Positions 25,721 through 36,121 of a DNA stretch of 64,000 nucleotides are shown piece by piece. The DNA comes from Mycobacterium sp. KBS0706. GTDB taxonomy: Bacteria > Pseudomonadota > Alphaproteobacteria > DSM-16000 > Inquilinaceae. Where the stretch lies: contig NZ_VCCH02000041.1 in the NCBI RefSeq assembly GCF_005938675.2, positions 1-64,000 of the forward strand, given 5' to 3'. The notes below the pieces were generated by a model that did not search any database, was not told the origin of the DNA, and worked only from the letters and a program-made list of their open reading frames with translations. The first letter of the stretch is position 1. Every line of letters begins with the position of its first letter. Made by a program: the position numbers and the translations under genes.

Positions 25721-26608
25721 TCAGCCCGCATCCGGCGTGGCTTCGGACCGGCGCGGCCAGGCGTCGAGCCAGAGCTGCTCGGCCAGAGCCTCACGGAAAT
25801 TATGCTGCGGGGCATAGCCGATCGCCTGCCGCGCCGCGTCGATCGACGTGACGCGGTCGATCGTGGCCGGCAGTCGCCAGCCGAGCTGCCGGTAGGCGCC
25901 CTCGACGAAGGGGTGCTGCCGGCGCAGCGCCGGCAGCGGGTCCCGGCGCAGCCGCCCGCAATCCTCCGCCGTGAACGGGCTGGCGGCGGCGATGTTCAGC
26001 ACCCGGGCGCCGCCACCCGGCCATTCCGCCGCCAGGATATGCGCCGCCGCGACATCCCGCGGGTCGACGCCGCGATACAGCCGGTCGTTCACCGTCTCGT
26101 TCGGCGGCGCCGGGAAGAACCGGCCGCAGCGCAGGATCAGGCAGCCGTCGGGGAACGACCCGGCGGCCGCCAGGACCAGAGCCTCGGCGGCGCGCTTGCT
26201 CTCCTCATACGGCGTCTCCGGCATCGCCGGCAGGTCCTCGGTCACCCAGACCGCGGCGTCGGCGGACCGGATCGCGCCGCCGTAGAGCGCGGTGGTGCTG
26301 GTCAGCACCAGCCGGCGCACCCCGGCCTCGCGCGCGGCCGCGATCACCGCCTCGGTGCCGCCGACATTGATCCGCTGGAACTCCCCGGCCACGGACGGCG
26401 CTGCCGGGCCGCCGTTCAGTCCGGCGGTGTGGATCACCGCCCGGGCGCCGCGGAAGGCCCGGCGCAGGGTGACGCCGTCCAGGATGTCGGCGCGATGAGT
26501 CACGGTCGGCGCCTCGACCCGGTCGACCCCGGCCACCGGCCCGCCGCACAGCAGCGATGCGGCGATGCGGGAGCCGAGATAGCCGGCGCTGCCGGTGACG
26601 ACGATCAT
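25721..26608 (-). CDS. NAD-dependent epimerase/dehydratase (reductase-like)
   Basis: A 295-residue extended SDR. The cofactor motif is TGSAGYLG at residues 5-12, the catalytic region has TSTTALYGG and YEESK near residue 140, and ILRCGRFF follows. Compared with the epimerase at 23.5 kb it lacks the classic GalE substrate block, so dehydratase, reductase or epimerase activity are all possible. The ATG at 26608 overlaps the ubiG stop by four bases (ATGA), so translation is coupled to ubiG even though the neighbouring polysaccharide genes suggest a sugar role. Confidence 0.85.
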   Translation of the reverse strand: MIVVTGSAGYLGSRIAASLLCGGPVAGVDRVEAPTVTHRADILDGVTLRRAFRGARAVIHTAGLNGGPAAPSVAGEFQRINVGGTEAVIAAAREAGVRRLVLTSTTALYGGAIRSADAAVWVTEDLPAMPETPYEESKRAAEALVLAAAGSFPDGCLILRCGRFFPAPPNETVNDRLYRGVDPRDVAAAHILAAEWPGGGARVLNIAAASPFTAEDCGRLRRDPLPALRRQHPFVEGAYRQLGWRLPATIDRVTSIDAARQAIGYAPQHNFREALAEQLWLDAWPRRSEATPDAG

Positions 26609-27351
26609 CCCGGCCTGGCCGCCGCCAGGATGTAGTTGACCCCCAGTCGGTGCGGCGCCAGCCGCCAGCCGCCGCGTGGGTCCGGCAGCATGCCGGCGAT
26701 GTCCCCGACCTCCAGCCCGGCCCGGCGCAGCGCCGCCGCCAGCTCGTGCGGCTTCAGGAATTTGCGCCATTCATGGGTGCCGCGAGGGATGATCCGCAGC
26801 AGGTGCTCGGCGCCGAGGATGGCGACGGCCCAGCTCCTCCGGGTGCGGTTCAGGGTCGACATCACCAGCGTGCCGCCCGGCTGCAGCAGCGCCGCCAGAG
26901 CGCCGCAGAAGGCGTCGACATCGGCCACATGCTCGACGATCTCCAGCGCCAGCACCGCATCGAAGCGCGCGCCGGAGGCGGCGAGGTCCTCGGCGCTGCT
27001 GCAGCGGTAATCGATGGCCAGGCCCGATTCCGCCGCATGAGCGCGGGCGATGCCGATCGCCTCGGCCCCGGCATCGACCCCGGTGACCGCGGCGCCCAGC
27101 CGGGCCATCGGCTCGGACAGCAGGCCGCCGCCGCAGCCGATGTCGAGGATGCTGAGGCCGGACAGCGGCTTCGGCGCCAGCGGGTCGCGGCCCAGCCGGG
27201 CGCAGATCCGGTCGCGGATATAGCCGATGCGCAGCGGATTCATCCGGTGCAGCGGGCGGAACTTGCCGTCCGGGTCCCACCAGTCCGCCGCCATCGATTC
27301 GAAGCGGGCGATCTCGGCGGAATCGATCGTCGCCGCCGGGCTTTGCGCCAT
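26605..27351 (-). CDS. ubiG: Ubiquinone biosynthesis O-methyltransferase UbiG
   Basis: Carries out the two O-methylations of ubiquinone synthesis. The 248-residue protein has FESMAADWWDPDGKFRPLHRMNPLR at the N-terminus (given here as two blocks, FESMAADWWDPDG and FRPLHRMNPLR), the SAM motif ILDIGCGGGLLSEPMA near residue 69, and the UbiG-specific LMSTLNRT-like block (LVMSTLNRT) with the HEWRKFLKPHEL segment. The start at 27351 is the family start. It diverges from lysC across a 172-base gap, as in many alphaproteobacteria. Confidence 0.95.
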   Translation of the reverse strand: MAQSPAATIDSAEIARFESMAADWWDPDGKFRPLHRMNPLRIGYIRDRICARLGRDPLAPKPLSGLSILDIGCGGGLLSEPMARLGAAVTGVDAGAEAIGIARAHAAESGLAIDYRCSSAEDLAASGARFDAVLALEIVEHVADVDAFCGALAALLQPGGTLVMSTLNRTRRSWAVAILGAEHLLRIIPRGTHEWRKFLKPHELAAALRRAGLEVGDIAGMLPDPRGGWRLAPHRLGVNYILAAARPG

Positions 27352-27523
27352 GAAGAAGGGTCCTCGTCTTTCGGTTGTGCCAAACCTCGGGCCGCGCGAG
27401 CGCCACGCAGCACGGGGGACGTTGCGTCGGTCTCGGCGACGCAGTATGGGTAGCGGGCCTCGTGGCCGCAATGCTGGCATTCCGGCCCGGGGCGCCCCTG
27501 TCACCACAAACCCGCGGCGGCCG

Positions 27524-28744
27524 ATGGCGCGCATTGTTCAGAAGTTTGGCGGCACGTCGGTCGCCGATGTCGAGCGGATCAAGAACGTCGCCCGTCGGGT
27601 GCAGGCGGAGGTCGCGCGCGGCAACCAGGTCTCGGTCGTGGTGTCGGCGATGACCGGCGTCACCAACCAGCTGGTGAAGTACTGCAACGACATCGCGCCG
27701 CTGCATGATCCGCGCGAATACGATGCCGTGGTCGCCTCGGGCGAGCAGGTCACCTCCGGCCTCCTGGCGCTGGCGCTGCAGGAGATCGGCCTGCCGGCGC
27801 GGTCGTTCCAGGGCTGGCAGGTCGCGGTGCACACCGACGGCGCGCATGCCAAGGCCCGCATCCTCGACATCGACGCGGAGCAGCTCGAGGCGTCGCTGGC
27901 GCGCGGCGAGGTCGCGGTGGTGGCCGGCTTCCAGGGCGTGGCCGAATCCGGCCGCATCACCACGCTCGGCCGCGGCGGGTCCGACACCTCGGCGGTGGCG
28001 CTGGCCGCCGCGCTGAAGGCGGATCGCTGCGACATCTACACCGATGTCGACGGCGTCTATACCTGCGATCCGCGGATCGTGCGCAAGGCACGGAAGCTCG
28101 ATAAGATCACTTACGAAGAGATGCTGGAGATGGCGTCGCTCGGCGCCAAGGTGCTGCAGACCCGCTCGGTCGAGATGGCGATGAACCATCGGGTCCGGGT
28201 CCAGGTGCTGTCCAGCTTCGAAGATGTGCCGGGAACCCTGGTGGTGGACGAGGACGAGATCGTGGAGAAAGAGGTCGTCAGCGGGATCGCGTACAGCCGG
28301 GACGAGGCGAAGATCACCGTGGTCCGCGTCCCGGACCGGCCGGGCGTGGCGGCGGCGATCTTCGGGCCGCTGACCGATGCCAACATCAATGTCGACATGA
28401 TCGTCCAGAACATCTCCGAGGACGGCCAGGCGACGGATCTCACCTTCACCGTCGGCAAGGCGGATCTGGAGCGTGCGGTCAAGGTGCTGTCCCAGCACAA
28501 GGACTCACTGGGCTACAGCCACCTGATCCCGGACGAGAACGTGGTCAAGATCTCGGTCATCGGCGTCGGCATGCGCAGCCATGCCGGCGTGGCCCAGCGC
28601 ATGTTCAAGGCGCTGGCCGAGAACGGCATCAACATCCAGGTGATCTCGACTTCGGAGATCAAGATCAGCGTCCTGGTGGCCGAGCAATACACCGAGCTGG
28701 CGGTCCGCGCGCTGCACACCGCCTACGGCCTGGACAAGGCCTGA
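27524..28744 (+). CDS. lysC: Aspartokinase
   Basis: Phosphorylates aspartate, the first step to lysine, methionine and threonine. The 406-residue protein has the KFGGTSV nucleotide motif at residues 7-13, GRGGSDTSAVALAAAL near 150, and the regulatory C-terminal half with two ACT domains (ITVVRVPDRPGVAAAIF and ISVIGVGMRSHAGVAQRMF). The ATG at 27524 lacks a clear ribosome-binding site. Length matches alphaproteobacterial alpha/beta aspartokinases, which also make a shorter beta subunit from an internal start. ptsP follows 13 bases after the stop. Confidence 0.95.
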   Translation: MARIVQKFGGTSVADVERIKNVARRVQAEVARGNQVSVVVSAMTGVTNQLVKYCNDIAPLHDPREYDAVVASGEQVTSGLLALALQEIGLPARSFQGWQVAVHTDGAHAKARILDIDAEQLEASLARGEVAVVAGFQGVAESGRITTLGRGGSDTSAVALAAALKADRCDIYTDVDGVYTCDPRIVRKARKLDKITYEEMLEMASLGAKVLQTRSVEMAMNHRVRVQVLSSFEDVPGTLVVDEDEIVEKEVVSGIAYSRDEAKITVVRVPDRPGVAAAIFGPLTDANINVDMIVQNISEDGQATDLTFTVGKADLERAVKVLSQHKDSLGYSHLIPDENVVKISVIGVGMRSHAGVAQRMFKALAENGINIQVISTSEIKISVLVAEQYTELAVRALHTAYGLDKA

Positions 28745-28757
28745 TGGAGCGGGCCTG

Positions 28758-31040
28758 ATGACCCGGCCGGCGGGCGGGCCCGCCCCGGGCATCGGGCCGT
28801 CGCGTCGCCTCCTCGCCCGCCTGCGCGACGTCATGGCGGGGTCGGGGACCGCGCAGTCGCGCCTCGACAAGATCGTCACCCTGATCGCCGCCGAGGTGGT
28901 GGCCGAGGTCTGCTCCTGCTACGTCGCCCGTCCCGGCGACGTGCTGGAGCTGTTCTCCACCATCGGCCTCAACCCCGACGCGGTGCACCGCACCCGGCTG
29001 CGGGTCGGCGAAGGCCTGGTCGGCGAGATCGCGGCGACGGCGCGGCCGGTGGCCATTGCCAACGCGCCGACCCATCCGAAATTCGCCTATCGCCCGGAGA
29101 CTGGCGAAGACCCCTACGAATCGCTGATGGGCGTGCCGATCCTGCGCGGCGGCAAGGTGCGCGGCGTGCTGGTCATCCAGAACCAGATGAAGCGCAACTA
29201 CTCCGAGGACGAGGTCGAGACGCTCGAGACCATCGCCATGGTGGTGGCCGAGCTGATCGTCGGCGGCGAGATCGCGCGGCCGGGCGAGGTGGCCAGCCCG
29301 ACCGCCGTGTCGCTGCCGGCCCGGCTGCATGGCGTCGCCCTCAGCGGCGGCCTGGCCCAGGGGCTGGCGGTGCTGCACCGGACCCAGATCACCGTTCGCC
29401 AGATGGTCGCCGACGACCCGGTGGTGGAGGCGGAGCGCTTCCGCGACGCGGTCGAGCACATGCACCGCTCGATCGACGACCTGGTGGCGGACCACCGGGC
29501 CGGCGGCATCGGCGAGGGCGGCGAGATCCTCGAGACATACCGCATGTTCGCCGAGGACCGCGGCTGGCTCAGCCGGATCCACGAGGCGATCGACACCGGC
29601 CTGTCGGCCGAGGCCGCGGTGCAGCGCGTCCAGAACGACATGGCGGCGCGCATGGCCCGGGTCACCGACCCCTATCTGCGCGAGCGCCTGGTCGATTTCG
29701 ACGACCTCGCCAACCGCCTGCTGCTGCACCTCGCCGGCCGCACCTCGGCCGCGGCGCTGGGCACCCTGCCCGACGACATGGTGCTGGTGGCGCGCGCCAT
29801 CGGCCCGGCCGAGCTGCTCGACTACGACCGGCGTAAGCTGCGCGGCCTGGTGCTGGAGGAGGGGTCGGCGACCAGCCATGTCGCGATCATCGCCCGCGCC
29901 CTCGACATCCCGGTGGTCGGCCGCTGCGTCGAGGCGATGCGGCTGATCGAGCCGCTCGACCCGATCGTGGTCGACGGCGACCACGGCAACGTCTTCGTCC
30001 GCCCGTCCGAGGACGTGATCGACACCATCACCAAGGCGATCCAGGTCCAGGCCGGACAGCGCAAGGTCTATGCCGAGGAGGCCCGGCTGCCGGCGGTGAC
30101 GCGCGACGGCACCGCCGTGTCGCTGATGCTGAACGCCGGCCTGCTCTCCGACATGCCGCATCTCGACGCGGTCGGCGCCGACGGCATCGGCCTCTACCGC
30201 ACCGAGATCCCGTTCATGGTGCGGTCGGAATATCCCAGCGTCGCCACCCAGACCGACCTCTACGCCCGGGTCATCGACCTGGCCGAGGGCCGGCCGGTGG
30301 TGTTCCGCACCCTCGATGTCGGCGGCGACAAGCGGCTGCCCTACTTCGCCGAGATCGACGAGGACAACCCGGCCCTCGGCTGGCGCGCCATCCGCATCGG
30401 CCTCGACCGGCCGGCGATGCTGCGCCAGCAGCTGCGGGCCCTGGTTCAGGGCGCCGCCGGGCGGCCTTTCGGGGTGATGTTCCCGATGGTGTCCGAGGTC
30501 ACCGAGCTGGACGCCGCCCGGGCGCTGTTCGACCGCGAGGTGGCGCGCGCCGTGGCCCTGGGCGCGCCGGTGTCGGACGAGATCCGCGTCGGGGTGATGC
30601 TCGAGGTGCCGTCGCTGCTGTGGCAGCTCGACCAGGTGCTGCGCACCGCCGATTTCGTCTCCGTCGGCTCGAACGACCTGATGCAGTACCTCTATGCCGC
30701 CGACCGCACCAACACCCGGGTGGCGCAGCGCTTCGACACGCTGTCGCCCGGGCTGGTCGCGGCCCTGGCCGAGGTGGTGGCCCGCAGCGATGCCGCCGGC
30801 CGCCGAATCAGCCTGTGCGGCGAGATGGCGTCGCGGCCGATTGAGGCGATGACTCTTCTCGGGCTGGGATTTCGCACCTTGTCGATGCCGGCCACGGCGA
30901 TCGGCGCCGTCAGGACTATGGTCCGCAGCCTGGATCTAGGCCATTTCTCGCGCTGGTTGTCTCAGGTCCGCGCCAATGCTCGCGGCTCGCTGCGTCCCGC
31001 CATCCGCGCCTATGCTCGCGATCATGACGTCGCGATATAG
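28758..31040 (+). CDS. ptsP: Nitrogen-PTS enzyme I (PtsP) with N-terminal GAF domain
   Basis: Autophosphorylates from phosphoenolpyruvate and passes phosphate to NPr in the regulatory nitrogen PTS. The 760-residue protein has a GAF domain at about residues 30-165, which senses glutamine in characterised relatives, then the PEP-utilising N-terminal domain. The phosphohistidine is His374 in GSATSHVAIIARA. The C-terminal TIM-barrel has GADGIGLYRTEIPFM, and RISLCGEMASRP carries the catalytic cysteine. lysC upstream is a common partner in alphaproteobacteria. Confidence 0.95.
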   Translation: MTRPAGGPAPGIGPSRRLLARLRDVMAGSGTAQSRLDKIVTLIAAEVVAEVCSCYVARPGDVLELFSTIGLNPDAVHRTRLRVGEGLVGEIAATARPVAIANAPTHPKFAYRPETGEDPYESLMGVPILRGGKVRGVLVIQNQMKRNYSEDEVETLETIAMVVAELIVGGEIARPGEVASPTAVSLPARLHGVALSGGLAQGLAVLHRTQITVRQMVADDPVVEAERFRDAVEHMHRSIDDLVADHRAGGIGEGGEILETYRMFAEDRGWLSRIHEAIDTGLSAEAAVQRVQNDMAARMARVTDPYLRERLVDFDDLANRLLLHLAGRTSAAALGTLPDDMVLVARAIGPAELLDYDRRKLRGLVLEEGSATSHVAIIARALDIPVVGRCVEAMRLIEPLDPIVVDGDHGNVFVRPSEDVIDTITKAIQVQAGQRKVYAEEARLPAVTRDGTAVSLMLNAGLLSDMPHLDAVGADGIGLYRTEIPFMVRSEYPSVATQTDLYARVIDLAEGRPVVFRTLDVGGDKRLPYFAEIDEDNPALGWRAIRIGLDRPAMLRQQLRALVQGAAGRPFGVMFPMVSEVTELDAARALFDREVARAVALGAPVSDEIRVGVMLEVPSLLWQLDQVLRTADFVSVGSNDLMQYLYAADRTNTRVAQRFDTLSPGLVAALAEVVARSDAAGRRISLCGEMASRPIEAMTLLGLGFRTLSMPATAIGAVRTMVRSLDLGHFSRWLSQVRANARGSLRPAIRAYARDHDVAI

Positions 31041-31197
31041 TGCGACGAGTCTCGGATTCGTTTTGCTGTGCCGCCGGAATCGTCTTAATAAAGATTGTCG
31101 TCTCGGTCGTGGGGGAGTGGGCCTCGACATCATGACAGGGCGACGTGCCAGCTTTCATCTGTAACACTTCGCTCAAGCACAAAGCGGCTCGAACGAC

Positions 31198-32379
31198 ATG
31201 GCCCAGAGCAATCGGAAACACCTCGCCGTGGTGCATGAGACCACGGACTCCCCAGACAACCCTGTCGATGCCGGGGCGGTGGATCACGTGATCGACATGA
31301 ACGCACCGGTCGGCCGCATCCTCGCCCAGGCCCGCGAGATCGCCGGCTACAGCCTATACGACGTGGCCGCGGCGCTGCGGATCCGGCATGGGCTGCTGCA
31401 GGCGATCGAGGACGGGCGCCACCAGGACCTGCCCGGCCCGGTCTACGCCATCGGCTTCGTCCGCACCTATGCCGAGTTCCTCGGCTTCGACGGCGACCAG
31501 GTGGTGGCGCGCTTCAAGCGCGAATCCACCGCGGTCGAGAAGAAGCCCGATCTGATCTTCCCGGCGCCGGTGCCGGAAGGCAGCCGCATCCCCGGCGGTG
31601 CGATCCTGATGATCGCGGTGCTGATCGGCGGCCTAGCCTATGCCGGCTGGTACTATCTGTCCTCGGCCAACCGCGACGTGGCGGCCGAGATCGCGGCGCT
31701 GCCGGGGCGCTTCGCGGCGTTGCTCGACGGTGGCACGCAGACCGAGCCGAACCCCGGCCCGGTGGTGCAGCCGGCCGCCCCGAACAGCGGGCCCAGCCTG
31801 CAGGCGGCGGCCCCCACGGCCGAACCCGGCCCGGGCGAGCGGATGACCGCCGGCCCGATTGTGCCGGGCCCGACCGCCCCGGCCGGCACCCCGGCCCTGC
31901 CGCTGCCCGCGGCCCCGGTCGCGCCGCCCCAGACCGCGGCGGCGCCGCCCGCCGCTCCCGCCCCCGCCGCGCCGCAGATCGCGGCGGCGCCGCAATCCCA
32001 GCCCGCGCCGGCCCCCCAGCTGCCCGCCACCATGGCCCTGGCCGACCGCCCGCTCGGCGCCGCCCTGGCGAACGAGCCGCCGGCGTCGCAGGTGCCGGGC
32101 CCCGGCGACAGCCGGATCATGCTGCGCGCCAGCGCCGACAGCTGGGTCCAGATCCGCGACCGCCAGGGCGGTCTGGTGATGACCCGGGTGATGGCGGCGG
32201 GCGAGACCTATGCCGTGCCGTCGCAGGAGGGCCAGCGCCTGACCACCGGCAATGCCGGCGGGCTGCAGATCGAGGTCGACGGCCAGGCGGTGGCGGCGCT
32301 CGGCGGCCCCGGCCAGGTTGTGCGCAACATCGCGCTCGACCCGCAGAAGCTGCGGGGCGCGCCGGCCGCAACCAATTGA
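31198..32379 (+). CDS. RodZ-like helix-turn-helix membrane protein (DUF4115)
   Basis: A 393-residue membrane protein with an N-terminal Xre-type helix-turn-helix (about residues 35-100: ILAQAREIAGYSLYDVAAALRI... then QAIEDG), one membrane helix near residues 121-141 (GGAILMIAVLIGGLAYAGWYYL), a long Pro/Ala-rich spacer (about 165-290), and a C-terminal DUF4115 domain with SWVQIRDRQGG. This is the layout of RodZ, which links MreB to the membrane and shapes the cell. It lies directly before ispG, as in many alphaproteobacteria. Confidence 0.87.
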   Translation: MAQSNRKHLAVVHETTDSPDNPVDAGAVDHVIDMNAPVGRILAQAREIAGYSLYDVAAALRIRHGLLQAIEDGRHQDLPGPVYAIGFVRTYAEFLGFDGDQVVARFKRESTAVEKKPDLIFPAPVPEGSRIPGGAILMIAVLIGGLAYAGWYYLSSANRDVAAEIAALPGRFAALLDGGTQTEPNPGPVVQPAAPNSGPSLQAAAPTAEPGPGERMTAGPIVPGPTAPAGTPALPLPAAPVAPPQTAAAPPAAPAPAAPQIAAAPQSQPAPAPQLPATMALADRPLGAALANEPPASQVPGPGDSRIMLRASADSWVQIRDRQGGLVMTRVMAAGETYAVPSQEGQRLTTGNAGGLQIEVDGQAVAALGGPGQVVRNIALDPQKLRGAPAATN

Positions 32380-32491
32380 GCGTGAGCGGCGCCGGCTGCA
32401 CATGGTCGCATTGCCGCCTGCCGGATTGCGGGATCGGCGCGAAAGGGCCATGTTGTCGCGCAACGAACGCCGCATCACCTAGGGTCCCGTC

Positions 32492-33631
32492 ATGAGCGCC
32501 GTCCGCGCCTATCGCCAGATTCAACGCCGGAAGTCCCGCCTGATCCATGTCGGCAAGGTTCCGGTCGGCGGCGATTCGCCGATCACCGTGCAGTCGATGA
32601 CCAACACCCGGACCACGGACATCCAGGGCACGATCGACCAGATCCGGGCGCTCGAGATCGCCGGCGCCGACATCGTCCGCGTCTCCTGCCCGGACGAGGA
32701 ATCCAGCGCGGCGCTGAAGCACATCGTGCCGGAAGTGACCGTGCCGATCGTCGCGGACATCCATTTCCACTACAAGCGCGGCATCGAGGCGGCCCAGAAC
32801 GGCGCCGCCTGCCTGCGCATCAACCCCGGCAACATCGGCTCGAAGGAGCGGGTGGCCGAGGTGGTGAAGGCGGCGAAGGACCACAATTGCTCGATGCGGA
32901 TCGGCGTCAATGCCGGCTCGCTGGAGCGCGAGCTCTTGGAGAAGTACGGCGAGCCCTGCCCGGAGGCGATGGTCGAGTCGGCGCTCAACCACATCCGCAT
33001 CCTCGAGGACCACGACTTCTTCAACTTCAAGATCTCGTGCAAGGCGTCGGACGTGTTCCTGGCCGTCGCCGCCTACCAGGCGCTGGCCGAGGCCTGCGAC
33101 TACCCGCTGCATATCGGCGTCACCGAGGCCGGCGGCCTGCGCACCGGCACGGTGAAGTCGTCGATCGGCCTCGGCATGCTGCTGTGGTCCGGCATCGGCG
33201 ACACCATCCGCGTCTCGCTCTCCGCCGATCCGGTGGAGGAGGTCAAGGTCGGCTTCGACATGCTGAAGTCGCTCGGCCTGCGCCACCGCGGCGTCAACAT
33301 CATCTCCTGCCCGTCCTGCGCCCGGCAGCAATTCGACGTGATCAAGACCGTCGAGGTGCTGGAGCAGCGCCTGGCCCACATCACCACGCCGATGACCGTC
33401 TCGGTGATCGGCTGCGTGGTCAACGGCCCGGGCGAGGCGACGATGACCGACATCGGCTTCACCGGCGGCGGCAAGGGCACGCATCAGGTCTACATCAACG
33501 GCCTGCCGAACCACCGGCTGAAGGACGAGGGCATCGTCGACCACCTGGTCTCCCTGGTCGAGGACAAGGCGAAACAGATTGATGCGGAGCGCGCCGAGGC
33601 CGAGGCGGCCGCGGCCCAGGCGGCTGAATGA
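32492..33631 (+). CDS. ispG: (E)-4-hydroxy-3-methylbut-2-enyl-diphosphate synthase IspG
   Basis: Fe-S enzyme of the MEP isoprenoid pathway converting the cyclic diphosphate MEcPP to HMBPP. The 379-residue protein has the opening block [15 protein letters not shown], the central [15 protein letters not shown], and the cluster ligands in [11 protein letters not shown] and [10 protein letters not shown] with the conserved glutamate. The ATG at 32492 matches family length. About 75 bases downstream lies prfA; in many relatives hisS stands in between, which it does not here. Confidence 0.95.
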   Translation: MSAVRAYRQIQRRKSRLIHVGKVPVGGDSPITVQSMTNTRTTDIQGTIDQIRALEIAGADIVRVSCPDEESSAALKHIVPEVTVPIVADIHFHYKRGIEAAQNGAACLRINPGNIGSKERVAEVVKAAKDHNCSMRIGVNAGSLERELLEKYGEPCPEAMVESALNHIRILEDHDFFNFKISCKASDVFLAVAAYQALAEACDYPLHIGVTEAGGLRTGTVKSSIGLGMLLWSGIGDTIRVSLSADPVEEVKVGFDMLKSLGLRHRGVNIISCPSCARQQFDVIKTVEVLEQRLAHITTPMTVSVIGCVVNGPGEATMTDIGFTGGGKGTHQVYINGLPNHRLKDEGIVDHLVSLVEDKAKQIDAERAEAEAAAAQAAE

Positions 33632-33706
33632 CCCGCCTGTCCGGCCGCTAGCGGGCTTCGGTAGATCATCCGACCGACCGGCCCGTTCCCTTGATTTGAG
33701 CCTTCC

Positions 33707-34786
<1,080 letters not shown>

Positions 34787-34830
34787 TTTCTTCCTTCCCG
34801 TCCGCGAGAGCGCTTCGTGACCGTTCGATC

Positions 34831-34889
34831 GCGTTGCCTCTCCCGCTTGCGGGAGAGGTCGGAGACGCGAAGCGGCTCCGGGTGAGGGC
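34831..34889 (+). repeat. Two-hairpin intergenic repeat, copy 1
   Basis: A 59-base element. Its first hairpin pairs CCTCTCCCGC (34837-34846) with GCGGGAGAGG (34849-34858) over TT. Its second, at 34861-34879, pairs GGAG/CTCC and CGC/GCG around GAA. It ends in GGGTGAGGGC. The first 32 bases and the last 12 are identical to copy 2 in opposite orientation; only the middle differs. Confidence 0.85.
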
Positions 34890-34981
34890 CTGCCGGCCGG
34901 GATCCCGGGATGAGCGCTTCAAGATGGGGGGGATCGCGCGTGCCCTGCCGTCAAGAGTTGCACGCGCGGCGGCGCCGCTTT

Positions 34982-35040
34982 GCCCTCACCCGGTCGTCCT
35001 GCGGACGCCCGACCTCTCCCGCAAGCGGGAGAGGCAACGC
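34982..35040 (-). repeat. Two-hairpin intergenic repeat, copy 2 (inverted)
   Basis: Read on the minus strand this is the same length (59 bases) and has the same first hairpin as copy 1. The second hairpin (34992-35010) differs in sequence but keeps its pairing: opposite base pairs replace those of copy 1 at several positions, so both copies fold alike. The pair face each other across 92 bases and together could form one long cruciform between prfA and prmC. Confidence 0.85.
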
Positions 35041-35084
35041 GTTCCTGCGTTCGGGGTCGCTTTTCGCTGCGGGATGGTCGCGCC

Positions 35085-35975
35085 ATGACCCCCCGTCCTC
35101 CCGAAATCGCCGAGGCCCTGCGCGACGGCACGGCGCGGCTGGCCGCCGCCGGCATCGACGGTGCTCTCACTGACGCCCGCATCCTGCTGATGCACGCGCT
35201 CGGCATCGACCGCACCGGCCTGCTGTCGCGTGGCGGCGAGCCGATGCCGCCGGACGCAGCCGCGCGCTTTGCCGGATATCTCGATCGCCGTGCCGCACAT
35301 GAGCCGGTGTCGCGCATCCTCGGGCACCGCGAATTCTGGAGCCTCGATTTCGCCCTGGGCCCGGCGACGCTGGACCCGCGGCCGGACAGCGAGACCCTGG
35401 TCGAGGCGGCGCTGGCCGCCGTGCCGGACCGGCCATTGCGCGTGCTCGACCTCGGCACCGGCACCGGCTGCCTGCTGCTTGCCGTGCTGCACGACCGGCC
35501 TTCCGCCTTCGGCATCGGCGTCGACCGCAGCGAGGCCGCGGCGCGGGTCGCGCGGGACAACGCACGGGCGCTGGGCCTGGCGGATCGCGCCGCCTTCCTG
35601 GTCGGCGATTGGGCCACGGCGCTGGCCGGCCGCTGCGACCTCGTCCTGTCCAACCCGCCTTATATCCCGGAGGCCGATATCACGGCGCTGGAGCCCGAGG
35701 TGCGCGACCACGATCCGCGCCTGGCCCTGTCCGGCGGCACCGACGGGCTCGACGCCTATCGCGCCTTGGCCGCGGCGCTGCCAGATTTGCTGGTGCCGGG
35801 CGGCACCGCGGTGGTCGAACTCGGCATCGGCCAGGCGGCCGACGTGTCGGCGCTGTTCCGCGGCGCCGGCCTTGACATCGTCGGCACGCCGCACGATCTC
35901 GCAGGCATACCGCGTTGCGTGGTCGCGACGTCGGGGACGAAAAAAAGCATTGGCCCGACGCGGGATTGCCGTTAG
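35085..35975 (+). CDS. prmC: Release-factor glutamine methyltransferase PrmC
   Basis: Methylates the glutamine of the GGQ motif in release factors, raising their efficiency. The 296-residue protein has the helical N-terminal domain with SRGGEPMPP, the SAM motif VLDLGTGTGCLLLAVL near residue 118, and the catalytic NPPYIP at about residue 189. The ATG at 35085 gives MTPRPPEIAEAL, a typical start. Its pairing with prfA is conserved across bacteria, here interrupted by the hairpin repeats. Confidence 0.93.
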   Translation: MTPRPPEIAEALRDGTARLAAAGIDGALTDARILLMHALGIDRTGLLSRGGEPMPPDAAARFAGYLDRRAAHEPVSRILGHREFWSLDFALGPATLDPRPDSETLVEAALAAVPDRPLRVLDLGTGTGCLLLAVLHDRPSAFGIGVDRSEAAARVARDNARALGLADRAAFLVGDWATALAGRCDLVLSNPPYIPEADITALEPEVRDHDPRLALSGGTDGLDAYRALAAALPDLLVPGGTAVVELGIGQAADVSALFRGAGLDIVGTPHDLAGIPRCVVATSGTKKSIGPTRDCR

Positions 35976-36121
35976 GGTCCCTTATTCCGTCATTTCCGGG
36001 CTTGACCGCTTGAGGCGGCCGCCATTCCGGCGCTGGAAGCGACGATGACGCTGGGCCCGGTCGCGTCAGGCGGCGGCGAGGGACGGCAGCGCGGAAACAG
36101 CGATCTGCAGAAGCAAGGCTG

